Assembly (NCBI RefSeq): GCF_013304385.1
Contig: NZ_JAAITU010000021.1
Span: 1 to 64,000 of the forward strand
Length of the DNA stretch: 64,000 nucleotides
Source of the DNA: Blautia glucerasea
Lineage (GTDB): Bacteria; Bacillota; Clostridia; Lachnospirales; Lachnospiraceae
Direction of reading: 5' to 3'
Shown: positions 17,148 through 27,490 of the stretch, piece after piece
How the letters are laid out: each line of letters opens with the position of its first letter
Numbering within the stretch: the first letter of the stretch is position 1
Program-made: the position numbers and the translations under genes
Notes under the pieces: generated by a model
Seen by the model: the letters and a program-made list of their open reading frames with translations, nothing else
Database searches by the model: none
Told to the model about the DNA's origin: nothing

Positions 17148-17899
17148 TGGCGCGGGAAATTCTGCTCAGCAAAAAAACAGAACAAGGGTTACGGCTCGAT
17201 CCGCGTACAAAACTGTTGCTCATCTTCATCATAAGCATTTTTGTCATGGGTGGAACAGGCGGAGAAGCTATGGGGCTGATCCGCCTTGTTCTTTGTACGG
17301 TTCCGGCTATATTGCTGCTTACCTCGAAACAATGTGCAAAAGCTGTGGGCTATATTGCTGTGTTTTCTGCTTTTTATGCTGTTCAAATTTATGTTTTACC
17401 GCACCTTACGGGAATATTGAATTTCCTCGTTCTGTTTACAACAGGATTCTTCTGCCGAATCCTTCCCAGTGTTGCGATTGCTGCCTATGCAGTGAAAACA
17501 ACAACGGTCAGTGAATTGATTTCCGGCATGGAAAGAATCCATATGCCTAAAGAAGTGACGATCCCCTTAACGGTCATGTTCCGCTTCTTTCCAACTGTCT
17601 TTCAGGAGTCAGAAGCAATCAGTGACGCTATGAAAATGCGTGGGATTAAACTTGGAGGGAAAAAATCTTCAAAAATATTGGAGTATAAGCTGATCCCGAT
17701 GATTACCTGCTCCGTGAAAATCGGTGAGGAACTTTCCGCTGCGGCAATTACCCGTGGCCTCGGTGCTCCTGTCAAACGCACAAACATTTGCCAGCTTAAA
17801 TTCAATTTTGCCGATGTGGTGCTGATCTTGTTTTGTTGCTTTGTAGTGTTTTGGGCGATTGCTTCCCCGATAATTTCCGCAGGAGGGATTTTGCCATGA
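17147..17899 (+). CDS. ECF transporter T component (CbiQ/EcfT family)
   Basis: The 250-aa membrane protein has an N-terminal RLDPRTKLLLIF segment typical of EcfT/CbiQ, four or five hydrophobic helices, and coupling motifs containing MKMRGIKL and ITRGLGAP (the Ala-Arg-Gly-type signatures that contact the ATPases). It links the S component to the ATPases in energy-coupling-factor importers. ATG 17,147 overlaps the preceding stop (TAATG) and its own stop overlaps the ATPase start (ATGA), so translation of the set is coupled. Confidence 0.9.
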   Translation: MAREILLSKKTEQGLRLDPRTKLLLIFIISIFVMGGTGGEAMGLIRLVLCTVPAILLLTSKQCAKAVGYIAVFSAFYAVQIYVLPHLTGILNFLVLFTTGFFCRILPSVAIAAYAVKTTTVSELISGMERIHMPKEVTIPLTVMFRFFPTVFQESEAISDAMKMRGIKLGGKKSSKILEYKLIPMITCSVKIGEELSAAAITRGLGAPVKRTNICQLKFNFADVVLILFCCFVVFWAIASPIISAGGILP

Positions 17900-19362
17900 T
17901 AGATTTTCAAAATGTTTCTTTTTCTTATGGTGAAGAATCCAGCGGCGGAGGGATTAGAAATGTCAATCTCACCATAAACACAGGGGAATTTGTTTTACTC
18001 ACGGGAGAATCCGGCTGTGGGAAAACAACGATTACCCGTTTGGTAAACGGGCTGGTGCCTCATTATTACGAGGGCAATTTAGAGGGTGATGTCCTTCTGG
18101 ACGGAAAAAGCGTATCAGATACGCCGCTTTATGACTTGGCTGCTATGGTGGGATCTGTATTCCAGAATCCCAAAAGTCAGTTTTTCAACGTGGATACGGA
18201 TAGTGAATTAGCCTTTGCCTGTGAAAATTTAGGCTATCCCCAGGAAGATATCCTGAAAAGGATTGACCGTACAGTTTCCGATTATCATATTGAAGATTTG
18301 ATGGGGCGAAGCGTGTTTGCTCTGTCCGGGGGCGAAAAGCAAAAAATAGCCTGTGCTTCATCAAGTGTATTGCTACCGGGAATTATGGTCCTTGACGAAC
18401 CATCTTCTAATCTGGATATGGCTGCTATTGATGACCTGCGGCAGGTCTTGAGCCTCTGGAAAAAGCAGGGCAAAACAATTCTGATTGCAGAACACCGCCT
18501 TTACTACCTTCACGATCTTGCAGATCGTGTGCTGTATGTAAAAGATGGGGAGATTGAACGGGAATACACGCCTGCTGAATTTGACAGTTTATCGGATAGC
18601 ACTCGAAAAGAAATGGGGCTGCGGCCGTTTTCTCTCTCGAAGTTGAAACCCGCGAATCGGTATCAGGCGCATACAGCTAAACTGATGGAATTTCAAAATT
18701 TCTGCTTTGCGTATAAAAAGCGGGAACCGGAAAGCCTCCATATTCCGAGTGCTGAACTGCCTGTTGGAGAAACGATTGCCATTATCGGCCTGAATGGCGC
18801 TGGAAAATCTACTTTGGCCCGCTGTATTTGCGGACTGGAAAAGAAGTGTGGCCTTTTGCAGGTTGACGGGAAAACCCTTGATTGGAAAGCCCGGCTCAAA
18901 CATTGCTACATGGTAATGCAGGATACCAGCCATCAGCTATTTACCGAAAGCGTGATGGATGAAGTGCTTCTGAGCATGGACAACGAGGATGAAACTGTTG
19001 CAGATGAAATCCTTAAACAGTTTGATCTGCTGGAATATAAAGACAGGCACCCGCTTTCTCTTTCCGGCGGGCAAAAACAGCGGGTAGCGATCGCATCTGC
19101 CATTGTGAGTAACCGGGAGATCATTGTGTTTGACGAACCAACCAGCGGGCTTGATCTCAAACATATGTGGGAAGTTGCGCGGAGTTTGAAGTCACTCGCG
19201 GATCAGGGCAAAACGCTTCTTGTTATTACGCATGATCCGGAGTTGGTGATGGCGGGATGTTCGTATGTAGTCCATATGGAAAAAGGGCAAATAAAAGAAA
19301 GCTATCCATTGGACGAATCCGGCAGTAAAAAGGTTTTGGATTTTTTCCGAATCCGCCAGTGA
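17896..19362 (+). CDS. ECF transporter double ATPase (EcfA-EcfA' fusion)
   Basis: The 488-aa protein has two ABC ATPase domains in one chain. The first has Walker A GESGCGKTT and signature LSGGEKQ with DEPSSNLD. The second has GLNGAGKST, signature LSGGQKQRVAIA and DEPTSGLD. A fused A-A' pair is common with MptD/YkoE-type S components. It powers import with the two proteins encoded just upstream. ATG 17,896 overlaps the T-component stop. Both nucleotide sites look intact. Confidence 0.92.
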   Translation: MIDFQNVSFSYGEESSGGGIRNVNLTINTGEFVLLTGESGCGKTTITRLVNGLVPHYYEGNLEGDVLLDGKSVSDTPLYDLAAMVGSVFQNPKSQFFNVDTDSELAFACENLGYPQEDILKRIDRTVSDYHIEDLMGRSVFALSGGEKQKIACASSSVLLPGIMVLDEPSSNLDMAAIDDLRQVLSLWKKQGKTILIAEHRLYYLHDLADRVLYVKDGEIEREYTPAEFDSLSDSTRKEMGLRPFSLSKLKPANRYQAHTAKLMEFQNFCFAYKKREPESLHIPSAELPVGETIAIIGLNGAGKSTLARCICGLEKKCGLLQVDGKTLDWKARLKHCYMVMQDTSHQLFTESVMDEVLLSMDNEDETVADEILKQFDLLEYKDRHPLSLSGGQKQRVAIASAIVSNREIIVFDEPTSGLDLKHMWEVARSLKSLADQGKTLLVITHDPELVMAGCSYVVHMEKGQIKESYPLDESGSKKVLDFFRIRQ

Positions 19363-19417
19363 ATTTTAGAAATTATGAATGTCAGGGCCGCCTTGACTGG
19401 ACAGAAAGATAATGATA

Positions 19418-19451
19418 AGAGGCCGCTTTACTTTGGCGGCCTCTTGTTTTT
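19418..19451 (+). terminator. Terminator after the ECF genes
   Basis: AGAGGCCGC and GCGGCCTCT arms around TTTACTTTG, then TGTTTTT. It separates the ECF genes from the ABC pair, probably allowing partial read-through or separate control. Confidence 0.85.
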
Positions 19452-19488
19452 GAAGCACAGACAGTACGGCTCAATATAAGGAGGGCTT

Positions 19489-21273
19489 ATGTTCAAAAAA
19501 ATCTTTGAGTACGCAGGGCCATATAAGAAAAATATGTATGTGGCCACGGTTGTCGTACTGGTCAGCGTTCTTATGGGCGTCCTGCCTTTTGTGCTGGCCT
19601 ATCAGGTCATTTCACCATTGGTTATGGGCGATTCTGTTGAGACAGAATTTGTTTTATTGCGTGTTATAGGGGTTTTGATCTGTCTTGTTTTGCAGGCGGT
19701 TTTATATGGATGGGGATTATCAATTTCTCATAAAGCAGCATATAACACATTGTTCCGGCTGCGGGTATCTCTGCAAGAGAAGTTTGAGAAACTTCCCCTT
19801 GGCATTGTGGAGGAAAAAGGGACAGGGACAATCAAAAAGCTGTTTGTCGATGATGTGGACAGCTTGGAATTGCTCCTTGCTCATTCAGTCCCGGAGGGTA
19901 TCGCAAATTTGCTGATCCCGCTGGTGATTTATGTTGCTATGTTTTGTGCGGACTGGAAACTGGCTCTTATGTCTTTGGCCTCTATCCCGATCAGCCTGCT
20001 CTCCATGGTCATTATGTACTCTGTTGGAATGAAGCGCATGGGTCCCTACTATCAGTCTGCACAGAAAATGAACAACACGATCATTGAGTACATCAATGGT
20101 ATGGAGGTTGTCAAGGTTTTCAACCGGGAGAGTGAATCTTACGAGAACTTCCGCAAGGATGTAACGGACTATCGGGATTATACCTTGGCATGGTATAAGG
20201 CCGCCTGGCCCTGGATGGCGATATACGGAAGTCTGCTGCCCTGCACTGTTATTCTGACTTTGCCTCTTGGGGCATGGTTTGTTCTCTGTGGCATAAGCAC
20301 TTTACCTGATTTGATTTTAGTCCTCTGCCTTTCCCTCAGCATTGGGATTCCTCTCCTGAAAGCACTGGGCTTTATGGAGACGATTCCGAATCTGAATTAT
20401 AAGATCACGGCACTTGAACAGATGTTAAATGCGGCACCGCTGCAAGCTGCTGAGGATGATTTCCACGGACAGGATTTTAACATTTCTTACGATCATGTTT
20501 CCTTTGCGTATCAAACGACACAGCCTGGCCCAGATGGGAAACCGATAATAGCGGAAAACGAAGTCCTCCACGATATTACCCTTGTGGCAAAAGCAGGACA
20601 AAAAACTGCCCTGGTTGGTGAATCCGGTTCTGGCAAGAGCACCCTTGCAAAACTGTTGATCCACTACTATGACCCGCAGAAAGGGAGCATTTCCATTGGC
20701 GGGCAGAAACTTTGTGATATGAGCCTGGAGGCATTGAACAGCCGCATTTCCTATGTGGCTCAGGATCAGTACCTGTTTAACACCTCCCTGCTGGAAAATA
20801 TCCGTCTTGGACGTTTGGATGCTACCGATGAGGAAGTAATGGAGGCGGCGAAGAAAGCCCAGTGTATGGAGTTTCTGGAAAAGCTGCCGCAAGGTATTCA
20901 CTCCATGGCGGGCGATGCGGGGAAAATGCTTTCCGGGGGGCAGCGCCAGCGAATTTCCCTGGCGCGAGCAATATTGAAGGATGCCCCGATTGTAGTGCTT
21001 GACGAGGCCACGGCCTATGCTGATCCAGAAAATGAGGAAAAAATGGAGGCTGCTATTGCGGAGCTGGTGAAGGGAAAAACCTTGGTAGTTATCGCTCACA
21101 AACTTCCCGCTATAATGAACGCAGATCAAATATGCGTTATGGATCACGGAAAGATGGTGGCAACCGGAAAACATCAGGAGCTGATTCAAGCTTGCCCAGA
21201 ATACCAAAAGTTGTGGAAAGCGGCTCAGGACAGCGCCGAGTGGAAAGTATCTACTGCAAAGGAGGGAAGATAA
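19489..21273 (+). CDS. ABC half-transporter, YbtP/IrtA-like
   Basis: The 594-aa protein has an N-terminal six-helix ABC membrane domain (about 1-310) and a C-terminal ATPase: Walker A GESGSGKST, signature LSGGQRQR, Walker B VVLDEATAYADPENE. The ADPENE ending after the Walker B Glu is characteristic of siderophore importers of exporter fold (YbtP, IrtA) rather than of drug exporters, which usually have ALD. AAGGAGGG at 19,478-19,485 sets the start. It is followed immediately by a second half-transporter gene, so a heterodimer is expected. Confidence 0.85.
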   Translation: MFKKIFEYAGPYKKNMYVATVVVLVSVLMGVLPFVLAYQVISPLVMGDSVETEFVLLRVIGVLICLVLQAVLYGWGLSISHKAAYNTLFRLRVSLQEKFEKLPLGIVEEKGTGTIKKLFVDDVDSLELLLAHSVPEGIANLLIPLVIYVAMFCADWKLALMSLASIPISLLSMVIMYSVGMKRMGPYYQSAQKMNNTIIEYINGMEVVKVFNRESESYENFRKDVTDYRDYTLAWYKAAWPWMAIYGSLLPCTVILTLPLGAWFVLCGISTLPDLILVLCLSLSIGIPLLKALGFMETIPNLNYKITALEQMLNAAPLQAAEDDFHGQDFNISYDHVSFAYQTTQPGPDGKPIIAENEVLHDITLVAKAGQKTALVGESGSGKSTLAKLLIHYYDPQKGSISIGGQKLCDMSLEALNSRISYVAQDQYLFNTSLLENIRLGRLDATDEEVMEAAKKAQCMEFLEKLPQGIHSMAGDAGKMLSGGQRQRISLARAILKDAPIVVLDEATAYADPENEEKMEAAIAELVKGKTLVVIAHKLPAIMNADQICVMDHGKMVATGKHQELIQACPEYQKLWKAAQDSAEWKVSTAKEGR

Positions 21274-23022
21274 ATGTTTGCATTGATTTCAAGAATCCTG
21301 AACCTCTCCGGGAGGTATAAAAGCCGTATTCAGGCTGCATTTCTATGTGCATTTGTCGAGTCCATTCTCTCCAAAATGCCGATCTTCATGGCGTTTATTG
21401 TCTTTGCCGGGTTTGCTGATAATACGCTGACTGGAAAGACCTGTCTGTTTGTCGGACTTGGATTATTAGCTGTTGTAGTGGTTCAGACAGTGGTTCACTA
21501 TTTGAGCGACCGTCTGCAAAGTGCCGCTGGATTTATGATCTTTGCTGATAAACGGATGGAGTTGGGAAATCATTTAAGAAAAATGCCGATGGGTTACTTT
21601 ACATCGGGGAATATTGGCAAAATCAGCTCTGTTCTCAGTACGGATATGGTTTTCATTGAGGAAGTTTCTATGAGTACCATTGGCAACATGATGAGCTATA
21701 TGCTGTCTACTTTGGTTTTAGCTGTTTTTATGTTCGTACTGGATTGGAGACTTGGGCTGATTGCGGTAATCATTACCTTGCTGGCATCGCTGGTTGCAAA
21801 ATATATGAATAAGGTTTCCTTCAAGGAGGCTGTCGGGCGTCAAAACCAAAGCGAGAATTTGACGGATGCGGTCTTGTCTTTTGCTGAAGGAATTGGGGTT
21901 ATCAAAAGTTACAATCTGCTCGGAGAAAAATCTGACGAATTAACGGAAAACTTCAAAAAATCAAGGGATGTCAATACGAAGTTTGAGCAGAAAATGACAC
22001 CGTGGACCACTGGCTTAAACATTCTCTATGGCGTGGGTATTGCCGCTATCTTCGGTTTATCCGTTTTTTTACATCAGGAAGGCGTACTCTCCCTGGCTTA
22101 TCTTTTGGGCGTGCTGCTGTTTGTCTTTGATCTCTTTGGACCTCTGAAAGCTCTTTATGGAGAAGCAACCCGACTGACCGTGATGAATGCCGCATTAGAC
22201 CGCATTGAAGCTGTTTTGGACGAGCCCGAACTTCCCGATAACGGAAATCAACATATTCTGTCACAGGCACAGCCGGATCAGCCAGAAGTACAATTTAGCG
22301 ATGTGGCCTTCGCCTATCAGGACAAGGAAGTCCTGCACAACATCAGCTTCTCTATGCAGAAGAATACCATGACCGCACTTGTGGGACCGTCTGGCGGTGG
22401 CAAATCCACGATTGCGAACCTTCTGGCGCGGCTGTGGGATGTGAAATCCGGCAAAGTGACAATCCGTGGTACAGATATTCGGGATGTACCTCTCGCCGAA
22501 CTGATGGAACAGATCAGCATGGTTTTCCAGAGGGTGTACTTGTTCCAGGATACCATTTACAACAATATCAGCATGGGTAAACCGGACGCTACCGAGGAAG
22601 AAGTCTATGAGGCTGCAAAAAAAGCCCGCTGCTATGATTTTATCATGGCGCTGCCAGATGGATTCCAGACAGTCATCGGTGAAGGCGGCGCTACTCTGTC
22701 CGGCGGCGAAAAGCAAAGAATCTCTATCGCCCGCTGCATTTTGAAGGACGCACCGATTGTCATTTTGGATGAAGCGACTGCAAGTGTTGATACCGATAAT
22801 GAAAGCTATATCCAGGAGGCAATCAATGAACTGGTAAAGGGTAAAACATTGCTTGTGATTGCACACCGCCTGAATACCATCCGTCAGGCAGATCAGATTT
22901 TGGTGATCTCCGATGGACGGATCAGCGAACAGGGAACCCATGACGAGCTTATGGCAAAAGCCGGGATTTATCAGGATTTTGTAAATATCCGTAAAAAGTC
23001 CTCCGGCTGGAGCCTTGCATAA
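21274..23022 (+). CDS. ABC half-transporter, YbtQ/IrtB-like
   Basis: The 582-aa protein has a six-helix membrane domain, then an ATPase with GPSGGGKST, LSGGEKQRIS and DEATASVDTDNE. It starts at the base following the stop of the first half-transporter, so the two are translated together and should pair. IrtAB/YbtPQ-type heterodimers import ferri-siderophores despite their exporter fold. With the PchR-like AraC regulator and a DtxR-type repressor in the same block, import of a metal-chelate is the best reading. Drug export remains an alternative. Confidence 0.85.
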   Translation: MFALISRILNLSGRYKSRIQAAFLCAFVESILSKMPIFMAFIVFAGFADNTLTGKTCLFVGLGLLAVVVVQTVVHYLSDRLQSAAGFMIFADKRMELGNHLRKMPMGYFTSGNIGKISSVLSTDMVFIEEVSMSTIGNMMSYMLSTLVLAVFMFVLDWRLGLIAVIITLLASLVAKYMNKVSFKEAVGRQNQSENLTDAVLSFAEGIGVIKSYNLLGEKSDELTENFKKSRDVNTKFEQKMTPWTTGLNILYGVGIAAIFGLSVFLHQEGVLSLAYLLGVLLFVFDLFGPLKALYGEATRLTVMNAALDRIEAVLDEPELPDNGNQHILSQAQPDQPEVQFSDVAFAYQDKEVLHNISFSMQKNTMTALVGPSGGGKSTIANLLARLWDVKSGKVTIRGTDIRDVPLAELMEQISMVFQRVYLFQDTIYNNISMGKPDATEEEVYEAAKKARCYDFIMALPDGFQTVIGEGGATLSGGEKQRISIARCILKDAPIVILDEATASVDTDNESYIQEAINELVKGKTLLVIAHRLNTIRQADQILVISDGRISEQGTHDELMAKAGIYQDFVNIRKKSSGWSLA

Positions 23023-23036
23023 AGGAGACAATAGTG

Positions 23037-23399
23037 ATGATTCATGCGTCCGGAGAGGATTATCTGGAGGCTGTGCTGGTTCTTCAAAAGAAGCAGGGCA
23101 TGGTCCGCTCCATTGATCTTGCCCGGCACATGGGCTTTTCAAAGGCGAGTATCAGTCATGCGGTGGGCGTTCTGCGGGATGGCGGCTTTCTGACAATGGA
23201 CGAGGATGGATTTCTCCACCTGACCGATATAGGCCGGGAGGTGGCAGAGAAAATCTATGAACGCCATTGCTTTTTTACAAAGCACTTTATATCCATAGGC
23301 GTTGATCCTGAAACGGCGGAGGCTGATGCCTGCCGAATCGAACACGATATTAGTGCAGAAACCTATGAACGACTGAAAGAATCTATCACGAAAGAATAA
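23037..23399 (+). CDS. DtxR/MntR-type metal-dependent repressor (short)
   Basis: The 120-aa protein has a winged HTH (EDYLEAVLVLQKKQGMVRSI, SKASISHAVGVLRDGGFL) followed by the helical dimerisation and metal-binding segment (ERHCFFTKHFISIGVDPE, CRIEHDISAETYERLK). These match the DtxR/MntR pattern of His, Cys and Glu ligands. It lacks the SH3-like third domain, as MntR does. AAAGGAG at 23,021-23,027 suits either GTG 23,034 or ATG 23,037. As the last gene of the cargo block, it probably represses the uptake genes when metal is plentiful. Confidence 0.88.
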   Translation: MIHASGEDYLEAVLVLQKKQGMVRSIDLARHMGFSKASISHAVGVLRDGGFLTMDEDGFLHLTDIGREVAEKIYERHCFFTKHFISIGVDPETAEADACRIEHDISAETYERLKESITKE

Positions 23400-23561
23400 T
23401 TACATAGCGCATGAACCTGCCCCGATTAAGGGGAAAGAAAAAAACCGTTGGTTGGGGCAGGTGATTTTGCGCGCCTATTTTAAGCTATTACCCTAACGGC
23501 GGTTTTGAGAAATCAGAGCCGCCGTTTCTTTGCGTTTACACAAACCAATGACGACTTGCAG

Positions 23562-23611
23562 GGACACGGTAGCCGATTGGAGGTTATTTTGCCGTGTCCT
23601 TTTCTCTTTTT
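23562..23611 (+). terminator. Terminator downstream of the cargo block
   Basis: GGACACGG (23,562-23,569) pairs with CCGTGTCC (23,592-23,599), with TTTTCTCTTTTT following. Confidence 0.65.
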
Positions 23612-23723
23612 CGCAGTATCCATGATCTGCACCAGTTAAAAAAAGCATAGCCCCTCCATCGAAGCAGTCCGGCTTTGGATATGAACTATACCATGTAAGC
23701 AATCTTCTTCATAAAACATTTCT

Positions 23724-23766
23724 GCGCCCTGCAGGTCCGTTGCGACTTGCTGGGCGCTTTTTGCTG
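23724..23766 (+). terminator. Second terminator before the sigma-like gene
   Basis: GCGCCC (23,724-23,729) pairs with GGGCGC (23,752-23,757), with inner TGCA/TGC pairing possible, then TTTTTGCTGTTTT. Confidence 0.6.
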
Positions 23767-23912
23767 TTTTCCGAGGACAAGCCCGCCTCGAAAAAATTTT
23801 TTGAGAAATTTTCAAAAAGGAGGCTTTTAGCGGGTAGCGAGCGGCTTTGCGTTCGCCTTGTTAGCGGAAAGGGAGAAACCCACCTCATTCCCCCAGGAAA
23901 GGGGGTGAAAAG

Positions 23913-24347
23913 ATGGATATGATCCCCCGCAATAACTATGGCGAGCGGTGCCAGTTCGATGCTTACTGCAAGCTGGTACTGTACCATGAGGCAATCGACT
24001 ACCTCCGGGAAATGCAGAGGCGCCGTGACAGGGAACTGTCATTCAGCGACCTTCCGCAGATGGAGATGGACAAGCTCTGCGTTGTAGATCATTACCCCAG
24101 TGACAGGTTTACATTCTCGTCCCACGGGTATGACCTACATATTGAAAACGAGCTTGTGGCTGATGCCTTCGCCGGTTTGCCTGTTCAGGAGCAGAGTATT
24201 TTGATCCTGCATTTTGTTCTGGACCTGCCGGATCAGGAGGTTGGCCGCCTTGTTGGAATGTCTCGCAGCGCCGTTCAGCGGCGAAGGGCAAAATCATTGA
24301 CCGAGCTGCGGATCAAGTTGGCCGCACTCATGCCGAAGGGAGGTTGA
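23913..24347 (+). CDS. Sigma-70 region-4-like regulator of the ICE
   Basis: The 144-aa protein has a C-terminal sigma region 4 HTH (FAGLPVQEQSILILHFVLDL followed by VGRLVGMSRSAVQRRRAKS). Its N-terminal part lacks a clear region 2. Proteins of this size, paired with a HTH_16 protein, precede the recombinase in many CTn-type elements and are thought to regulate excision or transfer; the exact role is not established. GGGGGTG at 23,901-23,907 precedes the ATG. The next gene starts five bases after the stop. Confidence 0.87.
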   Translation: MDMIPRNNYGERCQFDAYCKLVLYHEAIDYLREMQRRRDRELSFSDLPQMEMDKLCVVDHYPSDRFTFSSHGYDLHIENELVADAFAGLPVQEQSILILHFVLDLPDQEVGRLVGMSRSAVQRRRAKSLTELRIKLAALMPKGG

Positions 24348-24351
24348 AGGT

Positions 24352-24588
24352 ATGAAGAAACCCACTTACAAGGGCAAGGAGCTTCTTCCTCTTTCGGTGA
24401 TCGACGCCGCCCGTGACGGGGACTCTCAGGCTGTGGATCAGGTACTCCGGTATTATGAGGGCTATATCAATAAGCTCTGCACCCGGACGCTTTACGATTC
24501 TGACGGCCAGTCCCATGTCCGGGTGGACGAGTACATGAAGCGCCGATTGGAGATCAAGCTCATTCATTCCATTGTCAGCATGAGTTGA
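24352..24588 (+). CDS. HTH_16-type helix-turn-helix protein
   Basis: The 78-aa protein MKKPTYKGKELLPLSVIDAA... matches HTH_16 (PF12645) regulators of conjugative transposons: AARDGDSQAVDQVLRYYEGY followed by LEIKLIHSIVSM. It resembles sigma region 2 in outline, so it may work with the preceding region-4 protein as a split sigma factor; that is an inference. GGAGG at 24,340-24,344 lies within the end of the upstream gene, suggesting coupling. Confidence 0.85.
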   Translation: MKKPTYKGKELLPLSVIDAARDGDSQAVDQVLRYYEGYINKLCTRTLYDSDGQSHVRVDEYMKRRLEIKLIHSIVSMS

Positions 24589-25016
24589 CAAGCCCGGTCT
24601 GAAAGCAGAAACAGCTTACCCTTTCCCTGTTTCTCTCTTTCGTGGCTGGAGGCAGCACCTTGACAAAGAAAGCCCGTTGGGAAGCCTCCGGCGCAGCATA
24701 AGGCAGACGGATACATTCCTGTCTGTGCCGAGCCATACGGCCGGTGCGCCATGACCCTGTTGCAAGTCCGCAGGACGGGACCCCTACTAAACAGGCGAGC
24801 GATTATAACCAGGCCGCAAAACAAGCGTGGCAGCTTGTGGGCGATGAAGCACAGGCAGGGTTAAAGATACTCGCGCATTGAACGCCCGCAAAGCATTGTG
24901 CGCCGCACCCATCAGCATGGGCCGGGGTGAGACTCCCGTGGAGCTGTGCCAACAGCCGTCCGTTTTCTGTCTCTTTTGATGCAAGAAATGGTTTTGTATT
25001 TGAAAGGGTGAACTAT
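24589..25016. other. Gene-free, GC-rich, probably structured region
   Basis: No convincing protein gene is present on either strand. Several hairpins are possible, for example GGCAGAC/GTCTGTGCC around 24,701-24,729 and CCGTCC/GGACGG-type pairing around 24,765-24,780. Open frames on the minus strand here have no ribosome sites. It could hold a structured RNA or recombinase/excision sites. Confidence 0.45.
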
Positions 25017-25184
25017 ATGCAAAACGAAGTAAGAACCGCGCCGCAGATGGTGCGTGAATATAAAATTGGGAATACAACTTATGTTGTGAAATCCCATTCC
25101 AGACCTGACGCCACGGAGGACGCCGTTTCCAAAGTGAAGCGTCTGATACGGAATGACCTCCGAAAAAATACTGCAAACAAATAG
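25017..25184 (+). CDS. tnpW: TnpW family transposon-encoded protein
   Basis: The 55-aa protein has the beta-strand-rich core EYKIGNTTYVVKSHSRPDAT followed by a helix with VKRLIRNDL, as in TnpW of Tn4451-type elements. It is encoded directly before the recombinase, as in that family. Its role is unknown. ATG 25,017 follows GAAAGGGTG at 25,002-25,010; the longer upstream reading looks non-coding. Confidence 0.82.
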   Translation: MQNEVRTAPQMVREYKIGNTTYVVKSHSRPDATEDAVSKVKRLIRNDLRKNTANK

Positions 25185-25251
25185 AAAAAGGCAGCAGACA
25201 GCTTCCAGGCAGCGCGGTATAATTGAGTTAGGAAAAGCATTGTCTGTTTGA

Positions 25252-26973
<1,722 letters not shown>

Positions 26974-26997
26974 TAATCCTAAATCTTAAAAACATCC

Positions 26998-27207
26998 TTA
27001 CGAAAACCTTGTTAAAGAAGGACTTTTAGGATATTTGCTGTTGATCCATGTAAGAGGAACTGAAGAATCCGAAATATATGGACCAAAGATGCGACAGCCA
27101 TCCTCTTGGATCAGCATTTTGTGTCTGGAATCCAGGGAAAATTCACGAAATGTTTTACCACTTTTCTTCAAAAAATTTTTCAGTTGTTTGATTTCGATTT
27201 CACTCAT
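26998..27207 (-). pseudogene. Chromosomal gene fragment cut at the ICE end
   Basis: A 69-codon frame (MSEIEIKQLKNFLKKSGKTF...) starts with a good ribosome site (GAGGTG on the minus strand at 27,217-27,222) and reads like the beginning of a soluble protein. It stops abruptly within about 50 bases of the presumed ICE end. I take it as the 5' part of a chromosomal gene whose remainder would lie beyond the ICE left end, outside the window. No family was recognised. It could instead be an intact small protein. Confidence 0.5.
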
Positions 27208-27273
27208 TGTAATCTTTCACCTCTCTATAACTGGCATAAGCTGTAGATACTATTGTTTATTATAATTAATATA

Positions 27274-27432
27274 ATTGGAAAAACCAATCTATATATTGAA
27301 TTATATATAAAAAATTGGAAAATGCAAATAAAAATGCAAAAAACAATATAATTCTCCGATATTAACAAATAAAAAGATGCAATTTTATGCAAAAATATTG
27401 GAAAAGTATGTTGACACATTGGAAAAACCAAT
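27274..27432. promoter_or_regulatory. Operator palindrome ATTGGAAAAACCAAT, two copies plus half-sites
   Basis: The perfect 15-bp palindrome ATTGG-AAAAA-CCAAT occurs at 27,274-27,288 and 27,418-27,432. Half-sites ATTGGAAAA are at 27,314 and 27,397. The second palindrome fills the promoter spacer. The DeoR-type repressor encoded at 31,006 is the obvious candidate binder. Confidence 0.8.
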
Positions 27433-27439
27433 ATATAAT
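27411..27439 (+). promoter_or_regulatory. Rhamnose operon promoter
   Basis: TTGACA (27,411-27,416), a 17-bp spacer and TATAAT (27,434-27,439): a consensus promoter whose spacer is almost entirely the operator palindrome. Bound repressor would exclude RNA polymerase. Confidence 0.88.
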
Positions 27440-27490
27440 CAGACTCAAGAAATGAGGCAAGCAAAAACGAAAAATAATGGAGGAAGTAAT

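Larger units (their letters stand above)
23400..23912. other. Gene-free stretch with four successive hairpins
   Basis: Four inverted repeats follow each other. CCTGCCCC/GGGGCAGG is at 23,416-23,461. AACGGCGG/CCGCCGTT is at 23,495-23,526. GGACACGG/CCGTGTCC is at 23,562-23,599, followed by TTTTCTCTTTTT. GCGCCC/GGGCGC is at 23,724-23,757, followed by TTTTTGCTGTTTT. The last two look like terminators. This is the join between cargo and the recombination module. I see no protein gene here. Confidence 0.6.

Noticed and set aside
27377-27490. Longer start for the rhamnose ATPase at 27,377
   Set aside because: It would place the consensus promoter inside the coding region. GTG 27,491 has GGAGGA and starts where family similarity starts.
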